A stretch of DNA of 64,000 nucleotides from a virus. Positions 40,896-48,452 of the stretch are shown piece by piece (position 1 is the stretch's first letter; each line of letters starts with the position of its first letter). The notes beneath the pieces are model-generated. The model ran no database searches. It was not told the DNA's origin and saw only the letters and a list, made by a program, of their open reading frames with translations. A program made the translations under genes and the position numbers. Location of the stretch: positions 1-64,000 of the IMG/VR virus record IMGVR_UViG_3300029442_000001; one strand, given 5' to 3'.

Positions 40896-41120
40896 ATGGA
40901 TGTCAAACTTGCTGGCTGCTATTGGGATGTTGAATACAAACGGGACGGAGTCATGTTGAGTTTAGATTCAACGTTGCTGTTTCACCCAGCATATCAAACA
41001 GCATATCAAAATATAAGAGAATTTATACTATTAACTGAAATTGGCAAGCAGGTAAGTTTTAGACAAATTTGGTTATATAAAGCTGAATATTTAGAATTAC
41101 TAATTTTGAGCAAGAGTTAA
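40896..41120 (+). CDS. Small hypothetical early protein
   Basis: 74 aa, MDVKLAGCYWDVEYKRDGVMLSLDSTLLFHPAYQ..., intact copy behind the second duplicated promoter. Leaderless by promoter position. No domain recognised. Confidence 0.65.
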   Translation: MDVKLAGCYWDVEYKRDGVMLSLDSTLLFHPAYQTAYQNIREFILLTEIGKQVSFRQIWLYKAEYLELLILSKS

Positions 41121-41146
41121 CATTGGGACAGAAATTTATTTTTGAC

Positions 41147-41302
41147 ATGACATCAGGTATAATCCTAGATTGGAATTGGTGGATTATGAGTGGTCCAGAA
41201 ATTGACACATGGATTGTTAAAAATTATATTATTCGAACTGGTTCAGTATTATACTTTCCAAACGAAGAAGTAAAAGTGTTGTTTGTACTTAAATGGTTAT
41301 GA
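41147..41302 (+). CDS. Divergent member of the WLxENIG/FLLRWG small-protein family
   Basis: 51 aa (MTSGIILDWNWWIMSGPEIDTWIVKNYIIRTG...EEVKVLFVLKWL). It keeps the helix IDTWIVKNY and the final strand KVLFVLKW of the family. TTG at 41124 is an alternative start. The stop overlaps the next gene (ATGA). Confidence 0.55.
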   Translation: MTSGIILDWNWWIMSGPEIDTWIVKNYIIRTGSVLYFPNEEVKVLFVLKWL

Positions 41303-41628
41303 ATTTAGAAAATAGAATTATATATAGCAATTATAATAATATAACGGAAATATTATACCAAAAATTTGTATATTTAATAGTATCAAGAGGAGTTCCTGCA
41401 GTCTCGTTTGATTACTATGTTAAACATAGTTATTCTCTTATAAATTTGTTAATTAATTTAAAACTTCCATTTGTATTGATTACTAATTACAAATCTTCAG
41501 ATATACTAGATAAAATTTATTGGTGTGAAGACGTATTTGATGATGCTTTTATTTGGACTCAAGATCAAATATTTTTTGAAAAAGAAGAACAAGTTACTTT
41601 ATTCCATCTAAGATGGGGTGGCAAATGA
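41299..41628 (+). CDS. Hypothetical protein with family C-terminus
   Basis: 110 aa (ATG 41299 overlapping the previous TGA; ATG 41293 possible). The first 80 residues are unrelated helical sequence; the last 20 (QIFFEKEEQVTLFHLRWGGK) match the end motif of the small-protein family next to it, suggesting fusion. RWGG codons supply GGGGTGG before the next start. Confidence 0.6.
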   Translation: MNLENRIIYSNYNNITEILYQKFVYLIVSRGVPAVSFDYYVKHSYSLINLLINLKLPFVLITNYKSSDILDKIYWCEDVFDDAFIWTQDQIFFEKEEQVTLFHLRWGGK

Positions 41629-41810
41629 GTATTGCATTTGATATCCATTGTAAGTATAACGGTACTAAGTTAGCACAAATAATTGATTGGCTAGAAACTA
41701 ATGTGGGAGCTCAACATTATCAATGGATATGGGGTTGCAAAGAAGGAACCGTTTTTATATTAGACGAAAAAGTAGCGTTGGCGTTTGCATTGGTGTGGGG
41801 TGTGAAATAA
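41625..41810 (+). CDS. WLxENIG/FLLRWG family small protein
   Basis: 61 aa: IAFDIHCKYNGTKLAQIIDWLETNVGAQHYQWIW, then EGTVFILDEKVALAFALVWGVK. Family pattern: helix [IL]xxWLxxN[IV]G, W-x-W strand, D[DE]x-[KE] turn, hydrophobic strand ending WG. ATGA overlap with the gene before. Confidence 0.65.
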   Translation: MSIAFDIHCKYNGTKLAQIIDWLETNVGAQHYQWIWGCKEGTVFILDEKVALAFALVWGVK

Positions 41811-41998
41811 TTGTTGGATACAGTAATCAATATAGAAGTGAAGTCATTGATTGGTTGCATGAAAACGTCGGGAGTTATGGAAAAGGATGGTATTGGCCAG
41901 CGTATAGTCCAGTTAATACTATAATAACAGGTCCTGTAGTTAACATCGTTCAAGAAAGTCATGCAATAGCATTTTTATTAACTTGGGGAGGAAAATGA
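41795..41998 (+). CDS. WLxENIG/FLLRWG family small protein
   Basis: 67 aa if GTG 41795 is used. Contains EVIDWLHENVGSYGKGWYW and ends SHAIAFLLTWGGK. The start is uncertain because no ATG lies near the family N-terminus. GGGGAGG in the WGG codons is the next gene's ribosome-binding site. Confidence 0.6.
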   Translation: MGCEIIVGYSNQYRSEVIDWLHENVGSYGKGWYWPAYSPVNTIITGPVVNIVQESHAIAFLLTWGGK

Positions 41999-42183
41999 CC
42001 ATCAATAATATCAGAGATGATAAAGACTATCCACCTGTCAACTCACCCGAGATAACAACCTGGTTGTATGATAATATAGGTCGGTATGGTGATGGGTGGC
42101 GATGGGATCACACAGTAATCAATAGCCCTATTCAAATTGATGACGAGAAAAATATTACAGCATTTTTATTGAGATGGGGATAA
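41995..42183 (+). CDS. WLxENIG/FLLRWG family small protein
   Basis: 62 aa: PEITTWLYDNIGRYGDGWRWD, then QIDDEKNITAFLLRWG. ATG overlaps the preceding stop (ATGA) with GGGGAGGAAA directly upstream. Confidence 0.68.
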   Translation: MTINNIRDDKDYPPVNSPEITTWLYDNIGRYGDGWRWDHTVINSPIQIDDEKNITAFLLRWG

Positions 42184-42186
42184 AAT

Positions 42187-42366
42187 ATGCTAGTTAAATA
42201 TAATGTAATGCAAAATCAAACCCAAATTATTAACTGGTTAATTGAGAATGTAGGGAAGTATAATTGTGGTTGGTCGTGGGTTCAACCAATATCTACAGAT
42301 TATTTTATTCAAATTGACAATGAAAAAGATGCGATAGCATTTTTATTAAGATGGAGTGAAGAATGA
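42187..42366 (+). CDS. WLxENIG/FLLRWG family small protein
   Basis: 59 aa: QIINWLIENVGKYNCGWSWVQP, then QIDNEKDAIAFLLRWSEE. Starts 3 bp after the previous stop with GGGGATAAA upstream. Overlaps the next gene by 11 nt. Confidence 0.65.
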   Translation: MLVKYNVMQNQTQIINWLIENVGKYNCGWSWVQPISTDYFIQIDNEKDAIAFLLRWSEE

Positions 42367-42538
42367 TATTATTGAATACAGCACACATCACAAATTAAAC
42401 GATATAATCAAATGGTTACATAAAAATATAGGTTCATACGATCTTGGATGGCGTTGGGATAACAGTACTCCTGATAATAATAATGTTTGCATAGATGATG
42501 AGAAGAATGCTGTAATATTTGCGTTACTTTGGAAATAA
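42356..42538 (+). CDS. WLxENIG/FLLRWG family small protein
   Basis: 60 aa with GTG start in the 11-nt overlap. DIIKWLHKNIGSYDLGWRWDN, then CIDDEKNAVIFALLWK. AGATGGAGTG places the ribosome-binding site in the RWSE codons of the previous copy. Confidence 0.65.
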   Translation: MKNDIIEYSTHHKLNDIIKWLHKNIGSYDLGWRWDNSTPDNNNVCIDDEKNAVIFALLWK

Positions 42539-42539
42539 G

Positions 42540-42725
42540 ATGAGAGTTGAATTTAAAGACAAGACAGATTTATACAACCTAATCGATTGGTTATATGAAA
42601 ATATAGGTCCTTTAGAATCTAAGGAGTGGAGATGGGAATTAAAACCTACACCATTCAATAATTTTATCTACATCAAAAATAAAAAACATGTCACAGCATT
42701 CTTACTGAGATGGGGTGGAAAGTGA
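42540..42725 (+). CDS. WLxENIG/FLLRWG family small protein
   Basis: 61 aa: NLIDWLYENIGPLESKEWRWELK, then YIKNKKHVTAFLLRWGGK. ATG is 1 bp after the previous stop. The W-x-W strand and the final FLLRWGGK are intact. Confidence 0.68.
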   Translation: MRVEFKDKTDLYNLIDWLYENIGPLESKEWRWELKPTPFNNFIYIKNKKHVTAFLLRWGGK

Positions 42726-42889
42726 TAATTGATTACAGAAAGTATCCAAGTGAACAAGACATCAAAATAGTTGTTTGGTTAAATGAAAATATAGGTTCTC
42801 ATGGCCATGGTTGGTATTGGACATATAATCATTCTCTTTATATAGACGATGAAAGTAATGGAATAGCATTTTTATTAAATTGGGCATAA
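42722..42889 (+). CDS. WLxENIG/FLLRWG family small protein
   Basis: 55 aa with GTG start overlapping the previous TGA (GTGA) and GGGGTGGAAA upstream. IVVWLNENIGSHGHGWYWT, then YIDDESNGIAFLLNWA. Last copy in this tandem run. Confidence 0.65.
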   Translation: MIIDYRKYPSEQDIKIVVWLNENIGSHGHGWYWTYNHSLYIDDESNGIAFLLNWA

Positions 42890-42895
42890 TATATT

Positions 42896-42924
42896 TTGAC
42901 AAGCTTATAACTACCTGCTATACT
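42896..42924 (+). promoter_or_regulatory. Sigma70-type promoter
   Basis: TTGACA 42896-42901, 17-bp spacer, TATACT 42919-42924, TTAAAGAGTA block, then an 80-nt leader with a small hairpin (TCTATCC 42971-42977 / GGATAGA 42983-42989) and AAGGAAA before the ATG at 43008. Confidence 0.82.
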
Positions 42925-43007
42925 TAAAGAGTAATAATTATTGTAACAAGATAATTTATTAACGATAAGATCTATCCACAAAGGATAGAAAAGGAAATTG
43001 AAACACA

Positions 43008-43247
43008 ATGCCATTTACGCAAATTCGTAGTACACAGAATGATTTTTTAGTTAATTATCTACGGGGTACTAATGTAGAACTAAGTTCCGCTCAGGCGAGC
43101 AGCCTGTACGGTATTCGGAACTTACGGGCTCGTATTAGTGAGCTTCGTGGTATGGGCCTTCGCGTTCGTACTCGTATTAACACAACCAATCATACTTCAT
43201 ATGCAGTTTCTGCACGTGATATTTTTGGGAGCAGAGCTCAGCTCTAA
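43008..43247 (+). CDS. Helix-turn-helix regulator-like protein
   Basis: 79 aa, basic. FLVNYLRGTNVELSSAQASSLYGIRNLRARISELRGMGLRVRTRI fits the small phage HTH_39-type winged helix (helix, turn, recognition helix LRARISELR). Its own consensus promoter, structured leader and terminator suggest an early transcriptional regulator. Confidence 0.78.
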   Translation: MPFTQIRSTQNDFLVNYLRGTNVELSSAQASSLYGIRNLRARISELRGMGLRVRTRINTTNHTSYAVSARDIFGSRAQL

Positions 43248-43255
43248 TTTAGAAC

Positions 43256-43290
43256 AAATGGCGGTAGGTTAGAAAGGCTTACCGCCATTT
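43256..43290 (+). terminator. Strong hairpin terminator
   Basis: AAATGGCGGTA (43256-43266) pairs with TACCGCCATTT (43280-43290), 11 bp, GC-rich. Only a short T-run follows. Confidence 0.75.
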
Positions 43291-43305
43291 GAATTGGTGA
43301 ATATT

Positions 43306-43632
43306 ATGATACATTTTGATACAGCATTTGGAAAAGTTGGTATTTCTTTTCAACACAATTTACCAACAGTTAAAGTGGTAACTCAAAACAATCGACTAGC
43401 AAGTACTAAAATTAAAGTATTTCCAGGAAATACTAATTGTTTGCTAACCATTGAGCAAGATGGATGTACAAATGAATTTGCTGGTAGTTCAACCCTTCAT
43501 CCTGAGGACCAGTATAATAACGAAATTGGACGTAGACTTTCTTTAGAACGTGCAATTCATGAAGCAAAGTTTGCATTTCAACTACGTGATCAGAATGTAA
43601 GAGAAATTTGGTCAAAGTATTACGCTCGATAA
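43306..43632 (+). CDS. Hypothetical protein
   Basis: 108 aa. Beta N-terminus (MIHFDTAFGKVGISFQHNLPTVKVVTQ...), C-terminal helix with ERAIHEAKFAFQLRDQNVREIWSKYYAR. Resembles early phage proteins of unknown role. TTG 43294 is an alternative start. Confidence 0.62.
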   Translation: MIHFDTAFGKVGISFQHNLPTVKVVTQNNRLASTKIKVFPGNTNCLLTIEQDGCTNEFAGSSTLHPEDQYNNEIGRRLSLERAIHEAKFAFQLRDQNVREIWSKYYAR

Positions 43633-43644
43633 ATTGAGGAGATT

Positions 43645-43956
43645 ATGGTAACTGTTCATACTATTAAGTTAACTCGCGCTGAAGGAACTGTTATCAAATG
43701 TCAGTATCCAGTCTATGAAAAAACATTTGAAGATGCAACTAAAGTATTAGTAGACTGGAGTAAAACAGCTCCGTTGTCACAATTTGGACATCATAAAGTT
43801 GATTTTGTTATATATTTTTCAGATGGGTATGATTATGTTGGAACGTATCCATTAACGCAAGATGGTTTTCATTCCTTAAAAGAATATTGCAAATCAAATA
43901 TTGGTTGGGCGAGATTCAATCAATCAAACGAAATTTTAGATACTTATTTTAATTAA
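43645..43956 (+). CDS. Hypothetical protein
   Basis: 103 aa. VHTIKLTRAEGTVIKCQYPVYEKTFEDATKVLVDWSKTAPLSQFGHHKVDFVIYFSDGYDYVGTYPL resembles a small polyvalent phage/plasmid domain that reports numeric ranges of beta sheet, function unknown. GAGGAG before the ATG. Confidence 0.62.
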   Translation: MVTVHTIKLTRAEGTVIKCQYPVYEKTFEDATKVLVDWSKTAPLSQFGHHKVDFVIYFSDGYDYVGTYPLTQDGFHSLKEYCKSNIGWARFNQSNEILDTYFN

Positions 43957-43957
43957 T

Positions 43958-44155
43958 ATGCCTACAAAAATTGAATTATCAAGATTACAATTAGCTGATG
44001 ATGCCCATAAATTAGAAGTTAAGGCATTGAAAGATACGATTGAACGTCAAAAGAAAACAATTGTTTTTCTTACGAGAGTTGCGTGCATGGCAACAAGAAA
44101 AATGCGAGAAGCTGCTGATGGTTTAGAATTCGATATTGAACGAGGAACAGAATGA
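43958..44155 (+). CDS. Small coiled-coil protein
   Basis: 65 aa, one long charged helix (LADDAHKLEVKALKDTIERQKKTIVFL). ATG lies 1 bp after the preceding stop; the stop overlaps the next start (ATGA). Unknown. Confidence 0.58.
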   Translation: MPTKIELSRLQLADDAHKLEVKALKDTIERQKKTIVFLTRVACMATRKMREAADGLEFDIERGTE

Positions 44156-44568
44156 AATTATTAATATTATTTATTATTCTAATTTCTGTTGGATATAGCC
44201 AACAGATAGTAACTTTAACAACCCCAAAAGGACAATTAGTTGTACAACTAGATGATTCACTTTTTATAGATACTAGTGTTACACCTCCAAAGTTAAAGGT
44301 AAGACCTGTAACAAAGGATGTTCTTCGAGTATACAACATGAAATCAACTCAAAATTATTTTGATTTAGTTGATCCATCTGGTGGTGTTGTTGATACTTCA
44401 ACTGTTGAATTTATGAGAAATGGATTAACACTTACAAATTCCATAGATTATACTATCAAAGGAACAGTATTAACATGTATAGTTTCTTCATGTACTGTAG
44501 TTGCTTCAGATGTTATTCGTATCAAATTTAAAGCAAGTATTAAATATCCATTATCAAAAAGTCTATAA
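44152..44568 (+). CDS. Secreted hypothetical protein
   Basis: 138 aa. Residues 1-17 (MKLLILFIILISVGYSQ) are a typical signal peptide with SYS-Q style cleavage. The mature part is beta-rich with one Cys pair (CIVSSC). Followed 7 bp later by another secreted protein. Exported phage proteins at this position could act in the envelope (superinfection exclusion or lysis); not determinable. Confidence 0.65.
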   Translation: MKLLILFIILISVGYSQQIVTLTTPKGQLVVQLDDSLFIDTSVTPPKLKVRPVTKDVLRVYNMKSTQNYFDLVDPSGGVVDTSTVEFMRNGLTLTNSIDYTIKGTVLTCIVSSCTVVASDVIRIKFKASIKYPLSKSL

Positions 44569-44575
44569 TTATAAA

Positions 44576-45559
44576 ATGAATAAACTATTATTAGTATTAC
44601 TATTGAGTTTTCCATTATGGTCTCAGACATTAGTTAAACAAGAACAACTTCAATCACAGACTCATCTATCAAATGAAGGAGATTGGTGTCCAGTTTCTAT
44701 TTTTACCCGAACTTCAGATACTATAATTACTTTCACTAAGGATGCTCCAACTACAAGATCTTGTTTCTTACATTTCTCACTTACTTCAACTATTCTATGG
44801 ACTAAATCAGATACAATTATGATTTTGGATAATTCGACTCCGTTAAATGATCTTGTATTTTTTTACTGGTTAGGTCCTGATCTTCATATATCTTCGAGAA
44901 CTCCTTTTTTCTCTTGTACGATTTGTAAAATTGATGCTCCACGTGTTTTAGATGTATTTCCAGCAAATGCTTTAATAGCTGGTATGTACAATGTTATTAA
45001 CGGAAGATGGGATTTATCTGGCCATCCAATTTTTAATCAACATCAAATAATTGGGTCTCCAATGGCAATTACTTATATTCCAAATCAAGGTTATACTTTT
45101 ACTTTTGATATTACTAATCCTAAAGTAGTAGCAGCAACAGAGGCAATCAATAATCTAGCTCCTACTGTTAATAAGTCTCTAACTATGATCCAAAATGCTA
45201 CAACTACTGGAATTAATGAAGTTCAAACTCATGTAAAAAAAGCTGGAGCAATGCCTTCAGATGTTAATATTCAAAAAGCACAAACTCAATTATTAGAAAT
45301 ACAAACAAAAATAGCAGATTTAAATAATCAAATTAAAATAATAAATCCACAAAGTATATATCGTCGTGACCAATATGATTCACAACAGATGAATTTAATA
45401 CAATCATATATGATAAATTTAGGTATGAAACGCAAAGTCGAAATACCTAAAACATCAACTTCTACTTGTATTTTAGGTGATTGGTCAATCTCAAATACCT
45501 TTCTTTATCTTTGTACTGAAAATTGGAGAAGAATACCTCTTGATAATTCTACATGGTAA
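44576..45559 (+). CDS. Secreted hypothetical protein with C-terminal coiled coil
   Basis: 327 aa from ATG 44576. Signal peptide MNKLLLVLLLSFPLWSQ. Beta-rich Cys-containing domain to about 175, coiled coil about 195-265 (QTQLLEIQTKIADLNNQIKI), small C-terminal domain with Cys pairs (TCILGDWS...YLCTENWRRIP). Probably acts in the periplasm with the protein before it. The stop TAATG overlaps a pentapeptide gene. Confidence 0.65.
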   Translation: MNKLLLVLLLSFPLWSQTLVKQEQLQSQTHLSNEGDWCPVSIFTRTSDTIITFTKDAPTTRSCFLHFSLTSTILWTKSDTIMILDNSTPLNDLVFFYWLGPDLHISSRTPFFSCTICKIDAPRVLDVFPANALIAGMYNVINGRWDLSGHPIFNQHQIIGSPMAITYIPNQGYTFTFDITNPKVVAATEAINNLAPTVNKSLTMIQNATTTGINEVQTHVKKAGAMPSDVNIQKAQTQLLEIQTKIADLNNQIKIINPQSIYRRDQYDSQQMNLIQSYMINLGMKRKVEIPKTSTSTCILGDWSISNTFLYLCTENWRRIPLDNSTW

Positions 45560-45918
45560 TGAAGATTAAAACAAAACACGGTGATGTACTTTTTGAATTT
45601 GCTGGTGATACATTAGTTGGCGCTCAATTAGAATATGCATATTTAAATTACGCATATTTGCGTGATAAGAACTTACAAGATGCCAACTTTAAAAATGCAT
45701 ATTTATATGGGGTTGATTTTCGAGATGCAAATTTGAGTGGAGCGGATATGCGTGGCGCATATTTATGTAAAGCAGATCTGCGTGGCGCCAAACTAGATGG
45801 CGTATTAATAAATGATATGACACAAATTAGTTCAGCGACCAAACTTGATCCCGAACATCTTACATATCTGTTGCTCAAAGGGATTAAATTTTCGAAATAT
45901 TCTAAATATGATTATTAG
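45559..45918 (+). CDS. Pentapeptide-repeat protein
   Basis: 119 aa. [24 protein letters not shown] is the family N-terminus; about 11 pentapeptides follow ([24 protein letters not shown]) and then the cap [23 protein letters not shown] 45559 in the TAATG of the secreted protein. Its last 11 nt overlap the next paralogue. Confidence 0.88.
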   Translation: MKIKTKHGDVLFEFAGDTLVGAQLEYAYLNYAYLRDKNLQDANFKNAYLYGVDFRDANLSGADMRGAYLCKADLRGAKLDGVLINDMTQISSATKLDPEHLTYLLLKGIKFSKYSKYDY

Positions 45919-46384
45919 AACATTAAAGAATGTAGTACGGCATACATTACCATCTGATACATTTGTTGGTGCAGAGTTAAGTTATCTAAATTTAAATGAC
46001 GCAGATTTACAAGGTGCAGATTTAAGCAAAGCATACATGTATTATACAAGGCTAGGTAGTGCAGATTTAAGTTATTCAATTTTATATAGAACAAATTTAT
46101 ATTGTGCTACTTTAATTGGTGCAAATTTATATTGTGCTGATCTACATGAAGTCAATTTACGTGGAGCAGATCTAAGTGATGTGGATTTACGTGGAGCAAA
46201 TTTAGAATGTGCCAATTTATGTGGCGTCAATTTGACTGGTGCAGATTTACGTGGAGCTAATTTTACAGGTGTAGAAATAAATCGCAACACAACATTTCAT
46301 GAAACTACTAGATTCGATCCTGAGCTAATCACATATTTGATCCTAAAAGGATTAACATATTTCCCTTTTGCTGTCAACTGTTAA
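45908..46384 (+). CDS. Pentapeptide-repeat protein
   Basis: 158 aa. Longest regular beta-helix in this pair: [15 protein letters not shown] ... [37 protein letters not shown], cap [22 protein letters not shown] in an 11-nt overlap, with AAAGGGA in the upstream LLKG codons as ribosome-binding site. Confidence 0.88.
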   Translation: MIIRTLKNVVRHTLPSDTFVGAELSYLNLNDADLQGADLSKAYMYYTRLGSADLSYSILYRTNLYCATLIGANLYCADLHEVNLRGADLSDVDLRGANLECANLCGVNLTGADLRGANFTGVEINRNTTFHETTRFDPELITYLILKGLTYFPFAVNC

Positions 46385-46400
46385 TTTATAATAATTTTAG

Positions 46401-46430
46401 TTGACATATAGCTGGTCGAACTGCTATAAT
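46401..46430 (+). promoter_or_regulatory. Sigma70-type promoter overlapping a start codon
   Basis: TTGACA 46401-46406, 18-bp spacer, extended -10 TGCTATAAT 46422-46430. The ATG at 46429 lies inside the -10, so transcripts from here start downstream of it. Confidence 0.7.
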
Positions 46431-46716
46431 GGAAAACAAATTAACAGTTTCAACAGTACGGGAAGCATTACAATATTATATTGGTGTGTCAAGACTAAAA
46501 ACTGGTGAAATTATAATCCGCAAAGGATTTTATTATCACCACGGATATGACTGCCGTCAACTAGCTGATTTTGTTACCGAGAAGCTGCAAGCTGCTGGAA
46601 TTAAAGCAGTTATTGTTGATAGGGGAGAGAAATGGAAGCCTTTTAGGGGCGGTTCAACACTTGCCAACAGTAGCCATTGGTTTGTTATAGTTAAAGCGCT
46701 GGTTGACATTTCCTAA
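46429..46716 (+). CDS. Hypothetical early protein
   Basis: 95 aa if ATG 46429 is used, but that codon lies in the promoter -10. GTG 46486 (VSRLKTGEIIIRKGFYYHHG) may be the real start for early mRNA. Core GEIIIRKGFYYHHGYDCRQLADFV...AVIVDRGEKWKPFRGGSTLANSSHWFV looks like a small phage domain of unknown function with conserved aromatic and His residues. Confidence 0.6.
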   Translation: MENKLTVSTVREALQYYIGVSRLKTGEIIIRKGFYYHHGYDCRQLADFVTEKLQAAGIKAVIVDRGEKWKPFRGGSTLANSSHWFVIVKALVDIS

Positions 46717-46731
46717 CCAAACTGCTATACT
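46703..46731 (+). promoter_or_regulatory. Sigma70-type promoter
   Basis: TTGACA 46703-46708, 17-bp spacer, TATACT 46726-46731, TTAAAGAGTA block; ATG at 46747. Overlaps the 3' end of the gene at 46429. Confidence 0.82.
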
Positions 46732-46746
46732 TAAAGAGTAAACATT

Positions 46747-46971
46747 ATGACATTGCGAAAAACAGTAGAAATTAAAAAAGTTGTTGACAAAGCAAACGAG
46801 ATGTTGAAAAATTCAACATGTTCTCCAGCTGAACGAAACATGCTTTCTTCGTTTATTGGTTCATTGCTCCATGACATTGACATGTATCAAGGATTTACAT
46901 ATTTGGACATGCCATATAAACCAGGTGTCACAGATGAATCGCGTAGGCATTATTTTCTTAGATGCTATTAA
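46747..46971 (+). CDS. Small hypothetical early protein
   Basis: 74 aa, helical: VDKANEMLKNSTCSPAERNMLSSFIGSLLHDIDMY, then YKPGVTDESRRHYFLRCY. The DESRR(H/F)YF ending is familiar from small early phage proteins, without known function. Confidence 0.62.
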   Translation: MTLRKTVEIKKVVDKANEMLKNSTCSPAERNMLSSFIGSLLHDIDMYQGFTYLDMPYKPGVTDESRRHYFLRCY

Positions 46972-46975
46972 GTAT

Positions 46976-47137
46976 TATTTTCAAAGCGCACAAAAAGTTA
47001 TTGGGAAGGGTGATCTCCAACTCAGTAATAAATGTTCAGGGGTTCGACTCCCTTGTCAGCGTTACAGCTGAACGGGTCCATGTAGAATTAGTGGCCACTG
47101 AGTCTCATACATTGAATTTTGGTGCGCTTTGAAAATA
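46976..47137 (+). ncRNA. Candidate structured RNA closed by a 16-bp stem
   Basis: TATTTTCAAAGCGCAC (46976-46991) is the perfect reverse complement of GTGCGCTTTGAAAATA (47122-47137). Inside, ACTCAGT pairs with ACTGAGT, GTTCAG with CTGAAC, and GGG-TTCGACT-CCC resembles a tRNA T-arm. No long reading frame crosses it. Not matched to a known RNA class. Confidence 0.55.
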
Positions 47138-47139
47138 TT

Positions 47140-47430
47140 ATGAAAATTTTTACGGATGAAATCGACAGCAGAGCAGAATTGTTTGTTAATGACAATTTTA
47201 GCAATCCAACAGACAACGTCAGATTGATTGTCAAAACAGCTATGCTCATTGGGGCGTCTATCACAGTAGAATACAATAGCAACTGTTCAAATATTAGTTC
47301 AAAAATCTCAGAAATTAGTATTGACGGCAGAAAAAGATGCTATTATGTATTAGGTGTTTATTGTCCGTATGATGTAGTTAATGAAGCAATATGTGATTCA
47401 TGTATTGCTTGTGGACGACTTGGAGATTAA
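47140..47430 (+). CDS. Hypothetical protein
   Basis: 96 aa from ATG 47140, directly after the closing stem of the candidate RNA, which may therefore control its translation. DNVRLIVKTAMLIGASITVEYNSNCSNISSKISEISIDGRKRCYYVLGVYC; C-terminal CDSCIACG could bind metal. Unknown. Confidence 0.6.
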   Translation: MKIFTDEIDSRAELFVNDNFSNPTDNVRLIVKTAMLIGASITVEYNSNCSNISSKISEISIDGRKRCYYVLGVYCPYDVVNEAICDSCIACGRLGD

Positions 47431-47434
47431 AAAT

Positions 47435-48451
47435 ATGAGCGACATAACACGAAAATTAGCGACAGTTAGAAAAATTTCAAATATTACTGCAATCCCAGAC
47501 GCAGACAACATTGTCTGCGCTCAGGTTGATGGATGGAAGGTTGTTGTCCTAAAGGATCAATTTAGGATTGGCGAGTATGCAGTGTACTTTGAAATTGATT
47601 CTTGGATTCCAAAAGACATTGCTCCGTTCCTAACTAAGCCTGGACAACCTGCCAAAGAATATGAAGGCGTTGTTGGTAATCGGCTTAAGACTATTCGATT
47701 GAGAAATCAATTATCTCAAGGACTGTTGATGCCGTTATCTGTTCTACCTTCAGACGTTAATTATGAACTTGGTTCAGATGTCACAGACTTGTTAGGCATT
47801 CTCAAATATGAAGCTCCTGTACCGAACGAAATCGCAGCTCAAGTAAAAGGTCACTTTCCAAATTTCATTGGCAAAACTGATCAAGAACGTTGCCAAAATT
47901 TAACGAACGAAATTGAACAATGGTCATCGGATCCAACAATGACATGGGAAGTAACAGAAAAGATCGATGGAAAATCTATCACATTTTTTCAAAGAAATGG
48001 TGAGGTTAGTTACTGTGGACGGAACTACGAGTTCAAAGATGTAACAACTCATTCTATTTCTAATGTTAATATTGAAACAATGTTTGCTGATAAAAGTCTG
48101 AACATTGCAATTCAAGGCGAAAAAGTTGGACCAGGAATTCAGAACAACAAGTACAAACTAAACAAGCACTTCTTTTATGTGTTTGATATTTTTGATATCG
48201 ACAATCAAACGTATTTCACACCAGCAGATCGGCAGAAATATGTTATGGACCATAATCTGTTGCATGTTCCAATCTTAAATAAAACTGCTAATTTGAAATC
48301 AGTTGATGAACTGTTAGCAGACGCAGACGGCAAATCAATTGTTTGCTCAACACTGGACCGTGAAGGAATGGTATTTAAGGCTAACAATGGACGAGGTAAT
48401 TTTAAGGCAATCTCAAATAAATTTCTTTTGAAATATTCTGACAGAGATTAA
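47435..48451 (+). CDS. RNA ligase, DraRnl (DRB0094) type
   Basis: 338 aa, start at ATG 47435. N-terminal OB-like domain typical of this subfamily (TVRKISNITAIPDADNIVCAQVDGWKVVVLKDQF), followed by NRLKTIRLRNQLSQGLLMPL. Nucleotidyltransferase motif I EKIDGKS (Lys about 176 adenylated), CGRNYEF, IQGEKVGPGIQ (motif IIIa/IV), and REGMVFKAN...FKAISNKFLL (motifs IV-V). Seals 3'-OH/5'-PO4 nicks in RNA-containing duplexes. T4-like phages use such ligases to repair tRNAs cut by host nucleases. Confidence 0.88.
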   Translation: MSDITRKLATVRKISNITAIPDADNIVCAQVDGWKVVVLKDQFRIGEYAVYFEIDSWIPKDIAPFLTKPGQPAKEYEGVVGNRLKTIRLRNQLSQGLLMPLSVLPSDVNYELGSDVTDLLGILKYEAPVPNEIAAQVKGHFPNFIGKTDQERCQNLTNEIEQWSSDPTMTWEVTEKIDGKSITFFQRNGEVSYCGRNYEFKDVTTHSISNVNIETMFADKSLNIAIQGEKVGPGIQNNKYKLNKHFFYVFDIFDIDNQTYFTPADRQKYVMDHNLLHVPILNKTANLKSVDELLADADGKSIVCSTLDREGMVFKANNGRGNFKAISNKFLLKYSDRD

Positions 48452-48452
48452 A

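Larger units (their letters stand above)
40709..40928 (+). repeat. 110-bp tandem duplication spanning a divergent promoter
   Basis: 40709-40818 and 40819-40928 are nearly identical (GTTGGCTACGCATTTTAATA... to ...GGCTGCTATTGGGA). Each unit holds the first codons of the minus-strand phosphatase gene, its ribosome-binding site, a plus-strand promoter and the first codons of the plus gene. A TTGACA to TTGATA change in unit 2 removes the upstream ATG of the minus gene. Confidence 0.9.

Noticed and set aside
47030-47065. tRNA gene around the GGGGTTCGACTCCC segment
   Set aside because: The 3' acceptor GTCAGCG has no partner at a workable distance upstream, so it is kept only as part of a larger RNA candidate.
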